Notes: generated by a model from the sequence alone, not told the origin. A DNA stretch of 64,000 nt from Mucilaginibacter achroorhodeus (GCF_007846095.1 NZ_VOEI01000002.1:372001-436000), one strand, 5' to 3'. Counted from the first letter of the stretch, positions 16,654 to 26,725 are shown. A program made the numbers and translations.

Positions 16654-18506
16654 TATGCATTAGCTTGTTTTTTTATGACACGCTGCATTACCCACTGGTG
16701 TCTACATTGATTCTCCGCATTTCCAGTGTCAGGATTGGTGTACCAACCACCTGAATGTGTAAAAACATCATATCCAAAAATTGATGACATCGTTTGGATG
16801 TCCTCTCGTGTATATAACCTATCATTCTCAATTAACTTCACACAGAAACCTCTTGATGTAGAAATAAGTGGTGCTCCATAGCCAACCTTAACCTGATAGT
16901 CATACATTACTTCAACAGTACGGCCACCTTTATCTACTGATTTTATCTTGTTTACTTTACCGTCCTTGACATCACTTTCAATAATCCCAGCATCGGTAAG
17001 CTTCGAAATTTTTATCTCTAAATCTGCCACTGTAATCGCGATTCCTAAATCTTTTCTGATAGCAGCTTTGATTTCAGTTAAGGTTTTACCATCCAAATCA
17101 TTGTCCATTAAATAATTTTCAATGTCCTTATCATCATCGAACTGCAGTGCAGCAGATTTAAAATTCTCTGCCGTGTCCAATATCGAGAAATCAGATTTTG
17201 ATGTTCCTAAATGTTTTACTGACTCGAAATCCTCTTCAACTAATATTCTCCCTGTTTTGTACCTTTCATCTGTTTTTGATAAAGTAAATTTGGTCAAAGA
17301 ACTGGTAGCAGTAGTTGATGTAGTTGAACCGATTAGTTTAAGACCTTCACCATTAGTCAATGCAGTTTTTCCATCCAACGCTCTTAACTCATCAATAGTC
17401 AATACTTTTTGGCGTGTTGTGGCATCTAATGAAGTAGTAAACAGATTAGTTTTATCTTTAAATTCTACTGTTTCAATGCCAGCATCAGAGAATAACTTGT
17501 TCAAACCTGTCTCAATGATGTTTCTGTTATTTTTGACATAAATGTTTTTGAATAATTCATAAGCAGTCTCGATTTCAGTTGCCCCACCCAACTGACCTTC
17601 TGTTTTTATTCCAAACATTATAGGAGACGTAATTTGATGAGCTGTAAGAATATTGGTTTCTATTTTCTTATTAACCTCAACTAACTTACTTGCATAATCT
17701 TCACTGGCTATAGAATCAACAGCTACACCTTTATCTTCTGTGTTGTTATAATTGATAATATATTTTAGTCCGTTTACACCCGAATATCTTTCACCGAATT
17801 TTTTCTCAAATTGCCTTGCATCATCAGATGTCGGAATGCCTTTGAAAAAAGATATGATGTGAGCAGCCGAGAAACCATCTTCTAATGAGTTTTTATTGAA
17901 ATCATTAACCAGCATTTCAGTAACCATACTTGTAATGGCTGATTTATATTTTACCTCTGGATACACGTTGTTGGCCGATGGTACATAACCTTGATAGAAA
18001 AACACTTTAGACTTACCATCTTCATTTTGACCGCGAATCCATCTATCATAAGTCAACACCTGTTTCTTAGCCTGCCAATCATCACACACCCAAAATTTGG
18101 TTTTTGATTTATTAGCTCTAATGAAATGGGCTGGTATGTGATTGAACCGGAATGGTTTATTTAAAAGATTATATTGAACTTCAACAGCGAAAAAATTAAA
18201 GATTACATAGTCGAATGTTATCTTTTGAACTATTTCTTCGAGGCTGTCAGAAATACTAATATCAAACTTCGCCAATTTACCATCAGATTTAGTAACCAAT
18301 CCATCACCAATTAAATAATCAACCTTTGATGTGGTGATAGACTGATGTAATGGTACCTCTCCATATAGCTGTAATAAGAAGTTTGGATATAAGTTATCTT
18401 CGCCCCAGTAAGTCGGTTTGTCATCACCGTTACCTTGTTTCCTCTCAATTGGTTGAGGTGTTGGACGTCTATTAAACTCTATAAATTTTACATCATTATT
18501 TTGCAT
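16653..18506 (-). CDS. Phage portal protein with Mu gpF-like C-terminal extension
   Basis: 617 residues, longer than most portals. The core (about 1-380: WGEDNLYPNFLLQLYGEVPLH, SKVDYLIGDGLV, TEGQLGGATEIETAYELF) fits a dodecameric portal forming the DNA entry ring. After about residue 400 a second region follows, ending RLYTREDIQTMSSIFGYDVF, GGWYTNP and CRHQW, which are the closing motifs of minor head/gpF-like proteins. This suggests a fusion of portal and minor head protein. It is head to tail with the connector gene. Confidence 0.85.
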   Translation of the reverse strand: MQNNDVKFIEFNRRPTPQPIERKQGNGDDKPTYWGEDNLYPNFLLQLYGEVPLHQSITTSKVDYLIGDGLVTKSDGKLAKFDISISDSLEEIVQKITFDYVIFNFFAVEVQYNLLNKPFRFNHIPAHFIRANKSKTKFWVCDDWQAKKQVLTYDRWIRGQNEDGKSKVFFYQGYVPSANNVYPEVKYKSAITSMVTEMLVNDFNKNSLEDGFSAAHIISFFKGIPTSDDARQFEKKFGERYSGVNGLKYIINYNNTEDKGVAVDSIASEDYASKLVEVNKKIETNILTAHQITSPIMFGIKTEGQLGGATEIETAYELFKNIYVKNNRNIIETGLNKLFSDAGIETVEFKDKTNLFTTSLDATTRQKVLTIDELRALDGKTALTNGEGLKLIGSTTSTTATSSLTKFTLSKTDERYKTGRILVEEDFESVKHLGTSKSDFSILDTAENFKSAALQFDDDKDIENYLMDNDLDGKTLTEIKAAIRKDLGIAITVADLEIKISKLTDAGIIESDVKDGKVNKIKSVDKGGRTVEVMYDYQVKVGYGAPLISTSRGFCVKLIENDRLYTREDIQTMSSIFGYDVFTHSGGWYTNPDTGNAENQCRHQWVMQRVIKKQANA

Positions 18507-18886
18507 TAGTGATAAATCAAGTAGCTATCATTTCTTATAGGGCTAATAATCTCTACTTGCTCGATTTCGCCCTTAACTAATAATTTCCCTGATTCTAATG
18601 ACTTACCTAAATCAACATCATCAGTAATTTGTACATCGTGACTAAATTCATAAATTGAGTATGAGTAAAAGCCAGGCACAAGCTTTTCGAACTGACTTGT
18701 GAGCATTGTAAATGAATCAAATCTTGATAGATACTGTGATTCATTATCAGGCAAATGAAATCTAAAGAACGTTCTCAAAGCATCGGATTGTACCACCATC
18801 AAATACTTAGGATTTTCAATCGTTGCCAATTCCGAAACAGTAAGGATGATAAGCTGTGATAACTTTGATTTATCTATTAGAATCAT
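18506..18886 (-). CDS. Bacteroidetes-phage structural protein of unknown role
   Basis: 126 residues, beta-rich (IILTVSELATIENPKYLMVV, GFYSYSIYEF, LESGKLLVKGEIE). Proteins with this pattern recur next to portal or capsid genes in Bacteroidetes phages, but I know no assigned function. It shares one base with the portal gene and has its own late-type promoter motif at 18901-18912, so it heads the portal-connector-fibre operon. Confidence 0.65.
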   Translation of the reverse strand: MILIDKSKLSQLIILTVSELATIENPKYLMVVQSDALRTFFRFHLPDNESQYLSRFDSFTMLTSQFEKLVPGFYSYSIYEFSHDVQITDDVDLGKSLESGKLLVKGEIEQVEIISPIRNDSYLIYH

Positions 18887-18900
18887 CGTATTAGTTTCTT

Positions 18901-18912
18901 GTATATATTATG
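18901..18912 (-). promoter_or_regulatory. Late-promoter motif, copy 1
   Basis: Minus-strand CATAATATATAC, 15 bases before the ATG of the 126-residue gene. One of eight near-identical motifs before leftward late genes. Confidence 0.65.
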
Positions 18913-18927
18913 TTTATGTATCAATAA

Positions 18928-18959
18928 AAAACCCTTTGGTGAGATTGCCAAAGGGTTTT
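18928..18959. terminator. Rho-independent terminator
   Basis: AAAACCCTTTGG, loop, CCAAAGGGTTTT: a 12-bp stem just downstream of the leftward tail-tube-like gene. Confidence 0.85.
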
Positions 18960-18975
18960 AAGAATCAAGAACTGA

Positions 18976-19512
18976 TTATGCTATGAGTGAAGCGATAATA
19001 GTCGGATCAACTGGTTGAATAAATTCAGTGTCAGAACCCGAAAGTGTTACTACCCTACCATTTGATGCTGTATCAACAGTACCGGCGATTGTTTTAGCCA
19101 TAAATTGACCATTAAGACCAAATGCTATCCAAGTACCTGTTTTTAACTTAACCAAAGCAGCTACTGGATTTGCTATCAAATTGGTTACAGCTGCTCTCGC
19201 ATCTACTGAACCTAAATTTGTTAGTGTGAATGTAAGCTCCTTCACAATGTCAAATACACCACTTGTTTCTGTATAGGTGTAATCTTCTTTTATAGAAGCC
19301 TGATTTACTAACGTGCCATATTTTACGAATTTACTTGATGCCGTTACACCAATCGCGCTGATTAACCCTTGAGTCGAAGTGTACTTCTCTGTTGAGCCAG
19401 CTATATATGCCAAGTCCTCATAGCTTATTAAATATACGTCACTGTTAAGACCAGCACGGACGTTTTTTCCGCATTCTTTGCTTAACGCAACTAATGAACT
19501 ACATGAAGCCAT
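18976..19512 (-). CDS. Probable major tail (tube) protein
   Basis: 178 residues. MASCSSLVALSKECGKNVRAG followed by a beta-rich body (YTYTETSGVFDIVKELTFTL, TWIAFGLNGQFMAKTIAG) is the layout seen for abundant virion proteins in Bacteroidetes phages. Placement just after the capsid gene and flanking terminators at both ends fit a highly expressed tail-tube gene. The assignment rests on context and pattern, not on a recognised domain. Confidence 0.5.
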   Translation of the reverse strand: MASCSSLVALSKECGKNVRAGLNSDVYLISYEDLAYIAGSTEKYTSTQGLISAIGVTASSKFVKYGTLVNQASIKEDYTYTETSGVFDIVKELTFTLTNLGSVDARAAVTNLIANPVAALVKLKTGTWIAFGLNGQFMAKTIAGTVDTASNGRVVTLSGSDTEFIQPVDPTIIASLIA

Positions 19513-19532
19513 TTGAATGTTTTATTTTTTTG

Positions 19533-19559
19533 AAAAGGAGCTTTAGACAGCCCCTTTTT
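19533..19559 (-). terminator. Terminator after the capsid gene
   Basis: Stem of AAAAGGAGCT with AGCCCCTTTTT (one mismatch), placed downstream of the leftward capsid gene. Confidence 0.6.
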
Positions 19560-19590
19560 AACTTATGTTTTGATTGCCAATTGGCATAAT

Positions 19591-20478
19591 TTAGAATTTG
19601 CCATATCCGATTTCGTTCACGTAAACAGGGACCACACCAAGTGAAAATCTTGAAGAAATCTTCACAGTGTCATCATCGTTTGAATACCATGACTTGAAGT
19701 CAATATCTGTCATCTCGCCACCTGATTGAAGATTTCTCAATCGCGCTGCAACAACGTGACCACCGTTAAGACCATTAACAGCAACGTACTTACCAGTAGT
19801 TCCTAAGATTGTACCCTCTTCTGGTAGATTGAATAAGTTCTTTTCAGCTAAGTCAGCAACATATTGGTCGAATACGTCTTTACCAACGAAAATTCTGAAA
19901 TCATCCTGAGTCCTAACTTCTATAGGCATTAACGAATAAACCTTTTGCAGTTTTTGTAGTGTAGTTGAACCTGTAGCACCTGAAAGATTTACGTATGAAC
20001 CAGCTTTGATTTGCTTTATAAACCCATCAATCATTTTTAGTGAAGATGATTGAGTTAAACCAGTATCACCTTGCCACACCATTTTTTCTAATTCTAACGA
20101 AGCTTTTTTACTGTTTAACTCTGCAATGTCAGAGTAAAAAGCCATATCAGTATAGTCTTGGCCTTTTTGCAATTCACCTTTAGCCCATGTTTTTTCTAAA
20201 TCTCTTGAACAATATTCTTGGTTGATTTTTAGTGGTTTTATTGTAAGTGTTGCTTGTGATAAAACAGCACCACCATTAGCATTAAAACCACATGCTTGAC
20301 CGTCTTGAATAACTACATCAGTATCTAACAATTGAATTGAGTTAATGCCTTTTGCAGTCGGATCAAATGAACCTGCATCATTTAGCATTTTAATAGTTTG
20401 TGATTCTAATATTGATTTAACCACAAATGCTTTGCCCTCTGTTTGGAAGGTTGGTAGGGCAGAAATGTTATAACCCAT
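19591..20478 (-). CDS. Major capsid protein (HK97-like, inferred)
   Basis: 295 residues from the ATG at 20478 (MGYNISALPTFQTEGKAFVV). An in-frame start 31 codons upstream overlaps the scaffold gene and is unlikely. Features: LTIKPLKINQEYCSRDLEKTW, SKKASLELEKMVWQGDTG, FRIFVGKDVFDQYV, patterns of Bacteroidetes-phage capsid subunits. It follows protease and scaffold genes, as expected for head assembly: hundreds of copies form the icosahedral shell. Confidence 0.82.
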   Translation of the reverse strand: MGYNISALPTFQTEGKAFVVKSILESQTIKMLNDAGSFDPTAKGINSIQLLDTDVVIQDGQACGFNANGGAVLSQATLTIKPLKINQEYCSRDLEKTWAKGELQKGQDYTDMAFYSDIAELNSKKASLELEKMVWQGDTGLTQSSSLKMIDGFIKQIKAGSYVNLSGATGSTTLQKLQKVYSLMPIEVRTQDDFRIFVGKDVFDQYVADLAEKNLFNLPEEGTILGTTGKYVAVNGLNGGHVVAARLRNLQSGGEMTDIDFKSWYSNDDDTVKISSRFSLGVVPVYVNEIGYGKF

Positions 20479-20497
20479 TTTTAATTTAATATTTTTA

Positions 20498-21079
20498 TTA
20501 TTTGCTGAATCGCGCAGCAATTTTTTTGTACTTATCCATCTCGTCAACCTGTACTTCAACACGGTTATCACTTGAGAACTGGGTAGGAATCTTCGACAAA
20601 TCAGCGATTGCTGATTGCAATTCGGTAGAGAAAGACTTTAAATCTTCTTTGCTTGGTTGGTCAGGTTTAGCATCAGTTAGTGACTTGATAACTTCTTCGA
20701 TTTTTGCTATCCTCGACTCTAAATCTTTAATAGCTTGTGATTCCTCTTTTACGGTTTCATCAGCTTTTGATTCTTCATCAGCTAACTCTTCTTGCTCTAC
20801 TTCGGCAACATCACCATCTGATTTGATTTCAGAAATTTGTCCATCCTTTACCTCAATAATGACATCATTTACCAATGTGTATTCACCATCAGATGCAGGC
20901 TCGGAGCCATTTGGTGAAGAAATAGAAACGGGTGCACCAACTTCTAAAGAACCATATTCAATCACGGTGTCACTATCTTTAACCTTTACGGCCTCAAACT
21001 TTTCTTCGGTTGTCTCAGTGAAGAACTTCAATAACTTTTGAGCCGTTTCCTTTACAAGCTCAATTTTGTTTTTGTCCAT
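20498..21079 (-). CDS. Capsid scaffolding-like protein
   Basis: 193 residues, very acidic in the middle (EVEQEELADEESKADETVKE), with a predicted coiled coil (IKDLESRIAKIEEVIKSLTD) and a basic C-terminus (YKKIAARFSK). This composition and its place between protease and capsid genes fit an internal scaffold removed during head maturation. No enzymatic motif. A late-promoter motif lies 20 bases upstream. Confidence 0.7.
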   Translation of the reverse strand: MDKNKIELVKETAQKLLKFFTETTEEKFEAVKVKDSDTVIEYGSLEVGAPVSISSPNGSEPASDGEYTLVNDVIIEVKDGQISEIKSDGDVAEVEQEELADEESKADETVKEESQAIKDLESRIAKIEEVIKSLTDAKPDQPSKEDLKSFSTELQSAIADLSKIPTQFSSDNRVEVQVDEMDKYKKIAARFSK

Positions 21080-21098
21080 TAATTCTTGTTCGTTTCCA

Positions 21099-21110
21099 CT
21101 ATATATTATG
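21099..21110 (-). promoter_or_regulatory. Late-promoter motif, copy 2
   Basis: Minus-strand CATAATATATAG, 20 bases before the scaffold ATG; presumably also serves the capsid gene. Confidence 0.7.
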
Positions 21111-21123
21111 TGTTGGCGATGAA

Positions 21124-21729
21124 TTAATTAATGAGTGCTTTGAGTGAGTCAAGGAAGTCATTAATCAGTGTTTCAGGTTCGTCAGATTTAGTAAGGCTGA
21201 CACTTTTGTTAGTGTCTAATAACTTGAAGATGCCTTCAACAGAAAACCCCTTTATTTTGCCTGCTTTAATGTTATTCCAGACAGCCTCATCTTCAACTTT
21301 AACTCCTATTACCCAACTGCCATCAGGTGCTTTGATGCCATTTGGGGCATTTATATTTTTTGCTTCATCAGTAATATATGATTGAAAAATATATGAGTCA
21401 GCAGGTATTAAGGTATGTTCAATATTGGTGTTACTGAACAAGCCTTTTTTGGCAAATACCTGAGAAATTTGTCTGATGGTGGTTTTCGAAAAAACACAAG
21501 CATATTCACCAGTTTCAGGTGAGTTGCGATAGATAGGTTTATCAGGAATCAGGGCAAGACCTAATAACTCTTTTTTCTCATCGTTGACAGAGAAATATTC
21601 TTGAGCCGTTGAAAATGCAATAAAATCTGATTCAATGGCTGGGTTTTCAACTAACGCAATAGCAGAGACAAATGAATTATCCTCGGGGTTGATTTGTAAT
21701 TCAATTAGTGGTAGTTTCTTATCTAACAT
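21124..21729 (-). CDS. XkdF-like prohead protease/head maturation protein
   Basis: 201 residues. The start LIELQINPEDNSFVSAIALVENPAI and the later GSWVIGVKVEDEAVWNNIKAGKIKGFSVEG are characteristic of the PBSX XkdF-like family; NIEHTLIPADSYIFQSYI carries the His of the phage prohead protease fold. It would cleave scaffold and capsid subunits during maturation. It lies upstream of scaffold and capsid in transcription order. Confidence 0.82.
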   Translation of the reverse strand: MLDKKLPLIELQINPEDNSFVSAIALVENPAIESDFIAFSTAQEYFSVNDEKKELLGLALIPDKPIYRNSPETGEYACVFSKTTIRQISQVFAKKGLFSNTNIEHTLIPADSYIFQSYITDEAKNINAPNGIKAPDGSWVIGVKVEDEAVWNNIKAGKIKGFSVEGIFKLLDTNKSVSLTKSDEPETLINDFLDSLKALIN

Positions 21730-21744
21730 ATAGAGCCGTTTTGC

Positions 21745-21756
21745 CTATATATTATG
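21745..21756 (-). promoter_or_regulatory. Late-promoter motif, copy 3
   Basis: Minus-strand CATAATATATAG, 16 bases before the protease ATG. Confidence 0.7.
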
Positions 21757-21806
21757 GTCTGTAAGAAAGAAAGTGACTTAATGTAATTTATAGCAAGTCA
21801 CTCTCT

Positions 21807-24245
21807 TTAATAGGTTGATTTGAATTTACCCAAGGTGCTTGAGTCTCTTTGATTATCGAGGTCTTTAGCAACTATGTATGCCCTTAATGGCTTCTGATTG
21901 TCATTGTTTGTGGCAACAGCATCAGTCAGATCCTTTGTACCATTGTTCTGCCTGGTTATCACCGTTGAATTAATGATAGGTGCAGTAAAAGAGCCAGTGT
22001 TACTTGAATCACCTTTGGTAGTTGGGATTTTAGTTGAAACAATCTTTTTCACGTTAAGGAGACCAGCAGCGATTACAGAGGCAGCAGTGGCAAAACCTAA
22101 AACACCCCCTTGTGCAAATGCTTTATTGGCTCCCACATAAGTATCAATAGTAGCAGCAGCCACGGCCATGGCCTTACCGGCAACAGTTTGGTCACCAACT
22201 AATCCCGACAAACTTGCTAAACCACCACCAATAGCTTCATAAGTGGCTAACTTTGCTTCTCTTTCTTTTTTGTCTAATTCGATACGCGCATTGACACCAT
22301 CCGCTGTAATGTCTCCCAATGCTTTGGTATGTTGTGCTAATAATTCTTGTTCAGCATCATATTGACCTTGTACCTGTGTTTGTTTAAGAGCATAGGCAGC
22401 ATTTTCGGCATCTAACTTAGCTTTTTCAATGGCTGTAATCTTTGCTGCTGCTTCATCGGGTGTATCAGTCGGTGATGGACGATTAGCATTTTCAGCATTA
22501 ACCAAATTTGCATTTGCTTTTTGAGAATTAGCAGTTGCGGTTTCTTGTTCTGTGTTTCGAGATAATTGAAAGTTTCTATCAGCCTCAACACTGGCTCTTT
22601 CTTTTGGGGTAACTCCTTTAGCTAATAAATCATCAGCTTTTTTATTAATCTCCGCGGCCTTTTTTTCAAATTCTGTAAAATAAGCTTGATTAACTTCATC
22701 ATCATATGCTGCGATTGCATCAGAATATTTCTTATTGATTTTCTGCTCTTCCAACTTTCGAGCAGTAACAAGATTAGCATACTCGACATTATAATCTTTA
22801 ATATCTCTTTTGCGTTTCTCAAGTAAAGCAAATTCCTTTTTGTATTTTACATCAAGGTCGTTTAGCTCTATGGTTCTCGCATCTTTTGACCCGTCTCTAA
22901 TGATTTTTAAAGCATCATCATTATTCTTCTTGATAGAATCTAAATCAGCTTTTCTTAATTGAGCTGCTTTATCGGCAGCAGCTTTGGCTATTTTATCAGC
23001 CTCATCTTTTCTCCTTTTAGCTTCAGTGTTGACTAAAACAGTTAATTCAGATTCTGCGTCTGCTTTATTCTTGGCATATTCTTTATCATCTTTATCAAGT
23101 GTGGCAATCCTAAGCTTTTGATTTTTAACTTCTAAATCATAGATAGATTGACCAAGAGCTTTTCTTTCTTTAATGATTCTCTCATTAGCTTCAATTTCTT
23201 TTTTGACACGTTCTTTTCTTTCTTCTTCTGCTTGTTCTTTGGCCTTTGCAGCAGCACCATCTTTATAGTTTTGTACAATGTCGAACCCTGACTTTATGTC
23301 ATTCATTGCGGCAGTGAAATCGCCCTGAATTACATCTATTAAAACTTTTATAGGAGTGATTAAATATTGTAGAATTGCATTCCCAACACCAAATACTACT
23401 TGTGTGATTTCTTTAAGAATGCCACCAGTTTTACCCAGTGATGGAAATAATTTTTCAACCGCTGTCTTGACCTTTTCCCAGTTAGTTATCAGGTACGCTA
23501 ATGCAGATATAATTAAACCTATACCAATAGCCTTTAAAGCCAAACCAAACCCAGTTGTGGCGACGGTCGCGGCCTCGGTAGCAACGGTTGAACCCTCCAT
23601 AGCGAGGGCTTGGGCACCAGTGGCAACAGCGGAGGCTTCTTGTATAATGGCTGTCTCTGCATTAACTGTATTGTTGACCTGTGTAGCAACAGTTTGTTCT
23701 TGAGTGGCTGCTTTGGATAAGCCCAAGATTCTACCAAGGTCACGCCATGTGTCTTTTAAGTCGTTTACACTGTCAATTGCATCGGCGAACGCCATGATGC
23801 CTTGAAGTTTAGCAATAGTTTCGGTAGCCGTGCCTGATTCAACACCGAGAAAGGTTAAAGCTCCAGCGTAACCCTGAACAGCTTTAGCACCAAAAGTTGC
23901 AGCATTACCTAAAACCCTAAATTTGTTATCCGGATCAAGAGCTTTGATTGAATTTCTCGTTTCATCTATTTGATTTCGGATATCAGCAACTCGCCTTGCA
24001 GTTTCGGTATATTCTCGTGTGTTTTGCTGACCAGCAGCTAGCATCCTTTGAAGTTGGTTGGTCGCCTCTCGTAATTCTTGCTTTAAAGTCTTAGCGGGAG
24101 CAGCCATATTTACTTGCCCGGCCTGTTGTGCTGACTGGTTTAAATTTTTTACCTGTTGTTGTGCTTGAGATACTTCCTCTTGCCCAGTGACGCTAATATT
24201 TATAAGAACGTTGCTTTGTTGTGAGTTACCACCACCATTTGCCAT
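21807..24245 (-). CDS. Tail tape-measure protein
   Basis: 812 residues. N-terminal coiled coil (VSQAQQQVKNLNQSAQQAGQ; ATNQLQRMLAAGQQNTREYT), Ala-rich hydrophobic membrane-like stretch about 215-260 (ALKAIGIGLIISALAYLITNW), then long Lys/Glu/Asp-rich coiled coils and a second hydrophobic Ala/Gly segment near 690-740. This is the tape-measure layout that sets tail length and is ejected at infection. By the usual ruler relation, 812 residues suggest a tail somewhat over 100 nm (inference). Confidence 0.85.
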   Translation of the reverse strand: MANGGGNSQQSNVLINISVTGQEEVSQAQQQVKNLNQSAQQAGQVNMAAPAKTLKQELREATNQLQRMLAAGQQNTREYTETARRVADIRNQIDETRNSIKALDPDNKFRVLGNAATFGAKAVQGYAGALTFLGVESGTATETIAKLQGIMAFADAIDSVNDLKDTWRDLGRILGLSKAATQEQTVATQVNNTVNAETAIIQEASAVATGAQALAMEGSTVATEAATVATTGFGLALKAIGIGLIISALAYLITNWEKVKTAVEKLFPSLGKTGGILKEITQVVFGVGNAILQYLITPIKVLIDVIQGDFTAAMNDIKSGFDIVQNYKDGAAAKAKEQAEEERKERVKKEIEANERIIKERKALGQSIYDLEVKNQKLRIATLDKDDKEYAKNKADAESELTVLVNTEAKRRKDEADKIAKAAADKAAQLRKADLDSIKKNNDDALKIIRDGSKDARTIELNDLDVKYKKEFALLEKRKRDIKDYNVEYANLVTARKLEEQKINKKYSDAIAAYDDEVNQAYFTEFEKKAAEINKKADDLLAKGVTPKERASVEADRNFQLSRNTEQETATANSQKANANLVNAENANRPSPTDTPDEAAAKITAIEKAKLDAENAAYALKQTQVQGQYDAEQELLAQHTKALGDITADGVNARIELDKKEREAKLATYEAIGGGLASLSGLVGDQTVAGKAMAVAAATIDTYVGANKAFAQGGVLGFATAASVIAAGLLNVKKIVSTKIPTTKGDSSNTGSFTAPIINSTVITRQNNGTKDLTDAVATNNDNQKPLRAYIVAKDLDNQRDSSTLGKFKSTY

Positions 24246-24265
24246 TAATAAGTAGTCATTTACTA

Positions 24266-24277
24266 CTATATATTATG
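24266..24277 (-). promoter_or_regulatory. Late-promoter motif, copy 4
   Basis: Minus-strand CATAATATATAG, 21 bases before the tape-measure ATG. Confidence 0.7.
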
Positions 24278-24281
24278 GCCG

Positions 24282-26714
24282 TTAAATCATAATCATAGGT
24301 GGTCTTGGTGGTATGTTGCTACCAGTTCCAACACTTGAAGCAGTGCCAGCTACCACTGGAAAGTAAGGTGTGATATTAATCTTTTGTGCTTTGAGAGACG
24401 AAGTTTCAAACCTATTAGTGTATTCCAATTCCAAAATTTTATAGTAAGCATTGCCATATTGATTGTGTATGAAAATTGGAGTTTTCAAATCGAGATTTGA
24501 TATGTTAGATTCATTAAACAAGACATCACAGTTTATTATAACATTATTTGTATCGGTTATCTCTTGCAACTGTCTATCATAATGATTTGTAAAAAGATTT
24601 GGTGTAATATAAATTCTATCACTTACTGGAAAATAATATTGACCAGTGATACCAAAGTTTAAATCTGAAAGTATATTACTTACATCTGTGCTACCATTAG
24701 CATACCTCAAGTGAGAAGCTTGACCATAAGATGAATAGATACCAGTTGTTGGGATTTCTATTATTGGAGTAAAATTCCAATCATTGCCTGATTGAATCAT
24801 AGTTCCAATTTGATAGTCCGAACAAATCTTTACACCATTATAGAACAAGATTCTTGGGTTAGATTTCATTGGCTTATGACCACTATCATCTGATGTATAA
24901 ATCTCGGCTGCAAGTCTACCAGTGTTGGCAATATTTACAATAGGTGTCGGTGAGAAACTTAATTCTACAGTCTTTGCCTCGGCTGTACCTTCTGTATAAG
25001 TTTCAGTAAATTCACCATAGATTTCTTTGTAGGTATTTGTATAAAGCGTGTTATAAAAATCAGTGTCTGATTTATATTTAAAAGTGTATTTGTTGGCAAC
25101 TTTATCAAAGGCTGACATGACAAAATCTTTGTTATAATCAATCTTCAAAGTGACATCAATGCTGTTGGTGGCTGAAATGATATTCTGTGGTAAAGTCTTA
25201 GAATAATAATCGTTGTAAGTTTCGAAGATGATGTGTCTCGGATTAAATAAGTCGGAATAACTGAAAAGATTAAACATCAGCGATAGGGACTTGATGAAAT
25301 CTTTCTGTTTTAAGTTAGAAACAGCTTCGGGTTTAATTGTATCGCCTTTCAACACACTATAAGAAACTGTGCTAGCAGTTACACCGGGTGTTCTAACAGT
25401 ACCACCATTTAAAGTAAGCGTGTACTTTTTATCAAACCTTTGATTGTCAGGCTGTAATAAATCAACTGAAATATAAAAGTCACTATCACCAGCTAAAGTT
25501 GTTTGAGCAACGTTTAAGGTAATATCATTTCTGGTCGTGCTTGTGCCATTACTTAAATCACCGACTAAAACTTCACCTAATAAATTATAATTTCCTAAAT
25601 CAACCCAGTTCCCGTAATCGGTATCGTGATTGCGTTTTGAACGTATGTAAGCTCTTAAATAAGCTTTTAGTTGACGGCCTGAATTATTCGCAAAGTAGAT
25701 GCTGTTAAAATGAATAGATATGTCAGAAATCAAAGTTCTGTTAAGTGTAAAAAGAGTATTATAGTTACCATCGTACATCCACTGTGATGGAGTTAAGGTG
25801 TTATTGTTGATGGATGTTAGACCATCAGGGAATTTGATTATGTTAATCAATCTTGCACCACCCTGATAATGAGTATCACCATCATTATATGAGAATGTTT
25901 GAGTCCCGTTAAGGTTCATTGAAAACAATTGTACTCCCCTCACTGATTGAGACAAAAACTCTCTATTATCCGGAACTATCAATTGATTAAATGCAGTTTT
26001 GAAATCATTTGAACCTTTCAATTCATAAGTGAAACCAGCTAAATCATCTTGAGCAAACATTTTGTCTAAATAGGTTTTGACATATATAGATGGTCTGAAA
26101 TTATTGATGTGTATCTTGTTTATATCTTCTGCTTTGGGGCTATTGCCCTCACCATAATTTATAAAGGGATAAACATAACCCGACCCAGTTGCCGATAACG
26201 TATTGACACCGTTAATAGCATTCATGTTGTACCAACTATTAGTGATGTTATTCACTCGATACTCATGTTTATACTCTGAAAAATCAAGGTCACTTAAATA
26301 CTTATCACCTAACAAAGAATAAAAGTTGAAGATGTTTCCTGTTATGATACATTCATAAACTATCTCTCCACCTTTCATTGTAGCTTTCTGAAATTCTAAA
26401 AAACCCTTTAAAATTAGAGTAGAATTTTCAAAGACCTGACATTCTACCTGTTTGTTAACAGAAAAATTAACAAATAAGTTCCCCACAATTTCAGGGTCTA
26501 CAAAACGAGATTGGTTAAATACATTGCCGAAGATTTTATTATTGGTTTTAGTTCCTTTAAAAGTTAGATTCTTACTTAAATTATCTTTACGACTACTAAT
26601 ATCAGCTATATCAGTTATGCTAAATGTTGTAATCAAATCCAAATCTTCACAGTCTAATTCAGCGTAGTTATCCACATCATCAAGCAAGAAGATTTGATAG
26701 TTTAGATTTTTCAT
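24282..26714 (-). CDS. Tail/baseplate protein
   Basis: 810 residues, beta-rich throughout, Asn/Tyr/Thr-rich. The N-terminus (ISSRKDNLSKNLTFKGTKTN, NKIFGNVFNQ) matches a pattern common in Bacteroidetes-phage distal tail proteins, which bind the tail tip. The C-terminus (IHNQYGNAYYKILELEYTNR) is of the same style. The exact role (distal tail versus tail-associated protein) is not resolved. It lies just before the tape-measure gene in transcription order. Confidence 0.65.
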   Translation of the reverse strand: MKNLNYQIFLLDDVDNYAELDCEDLDLITTFSITDIADISSRKDNLSKNLTFKGTKTNNKIFGNVFNQSRFVDPEIVGNLFVNFSVNKQVECQVFENSTLILKGFLEFQKATMKGGEIVYECIITGNIFNFYSLLGDKYLSDLDFSEYKHEYRVNNITNSWYNMNAINGVNTLSATGSGYVYPFINYGEGNSPKAEDINKIHINNFRPSIYVKTYLDKMFAQDDLAGFTYELKGSNDFKTAFNQLIVPDNREFLSQSVRGVQLFSMNLNGTQTFSYNDGDTHYQGGARLINIIKFPDGLTSINNNTLTPSQWMYDGNYNTLFTLNRTLISDISIHFNSIYFANNSGRQLKAYLRAYIRSKRNHDTDYGNWVDLGNYNLLGEVLVGDLSNGTSTTRNDITLNVAQTTLAGDSDFYISVDLLQPDNQRFDKKYTLTLNGGTVRTPGVTASTVSYSVLKGDTIKPEAVSNLKQKDFIKSLSLMFNLFSYSDLFNPRHIIFETYNDYYSKTLPQNIISATNSIDVTLKIDYNKDFVMSAFDKVANKYTFKYKSDTDFYNTLYTNTYKEIYGEFTETYTEGTAEAKTVELSFSPTPIVNIANTGRLAAEIYTSDDSGHKPMKSNPRILFYNGVKICSDYQIGTMIQSGNDWNFTPIIEIPTTGIYSSYGQASHLRYANGSTDVSNILSDLNFGITGQYYFPVSDRIYITPNLFTNHYDRQLQEITDTNNVIINCDVLFNESNISNLDLKTPIFIHNQYGNAYYKILELEYTNRFETSSLKAQKINITPYFPVVAGTASSVGTGSNIPPRPPMIMI

Positions 26715-26725
26715 ATTCCTTTCTT

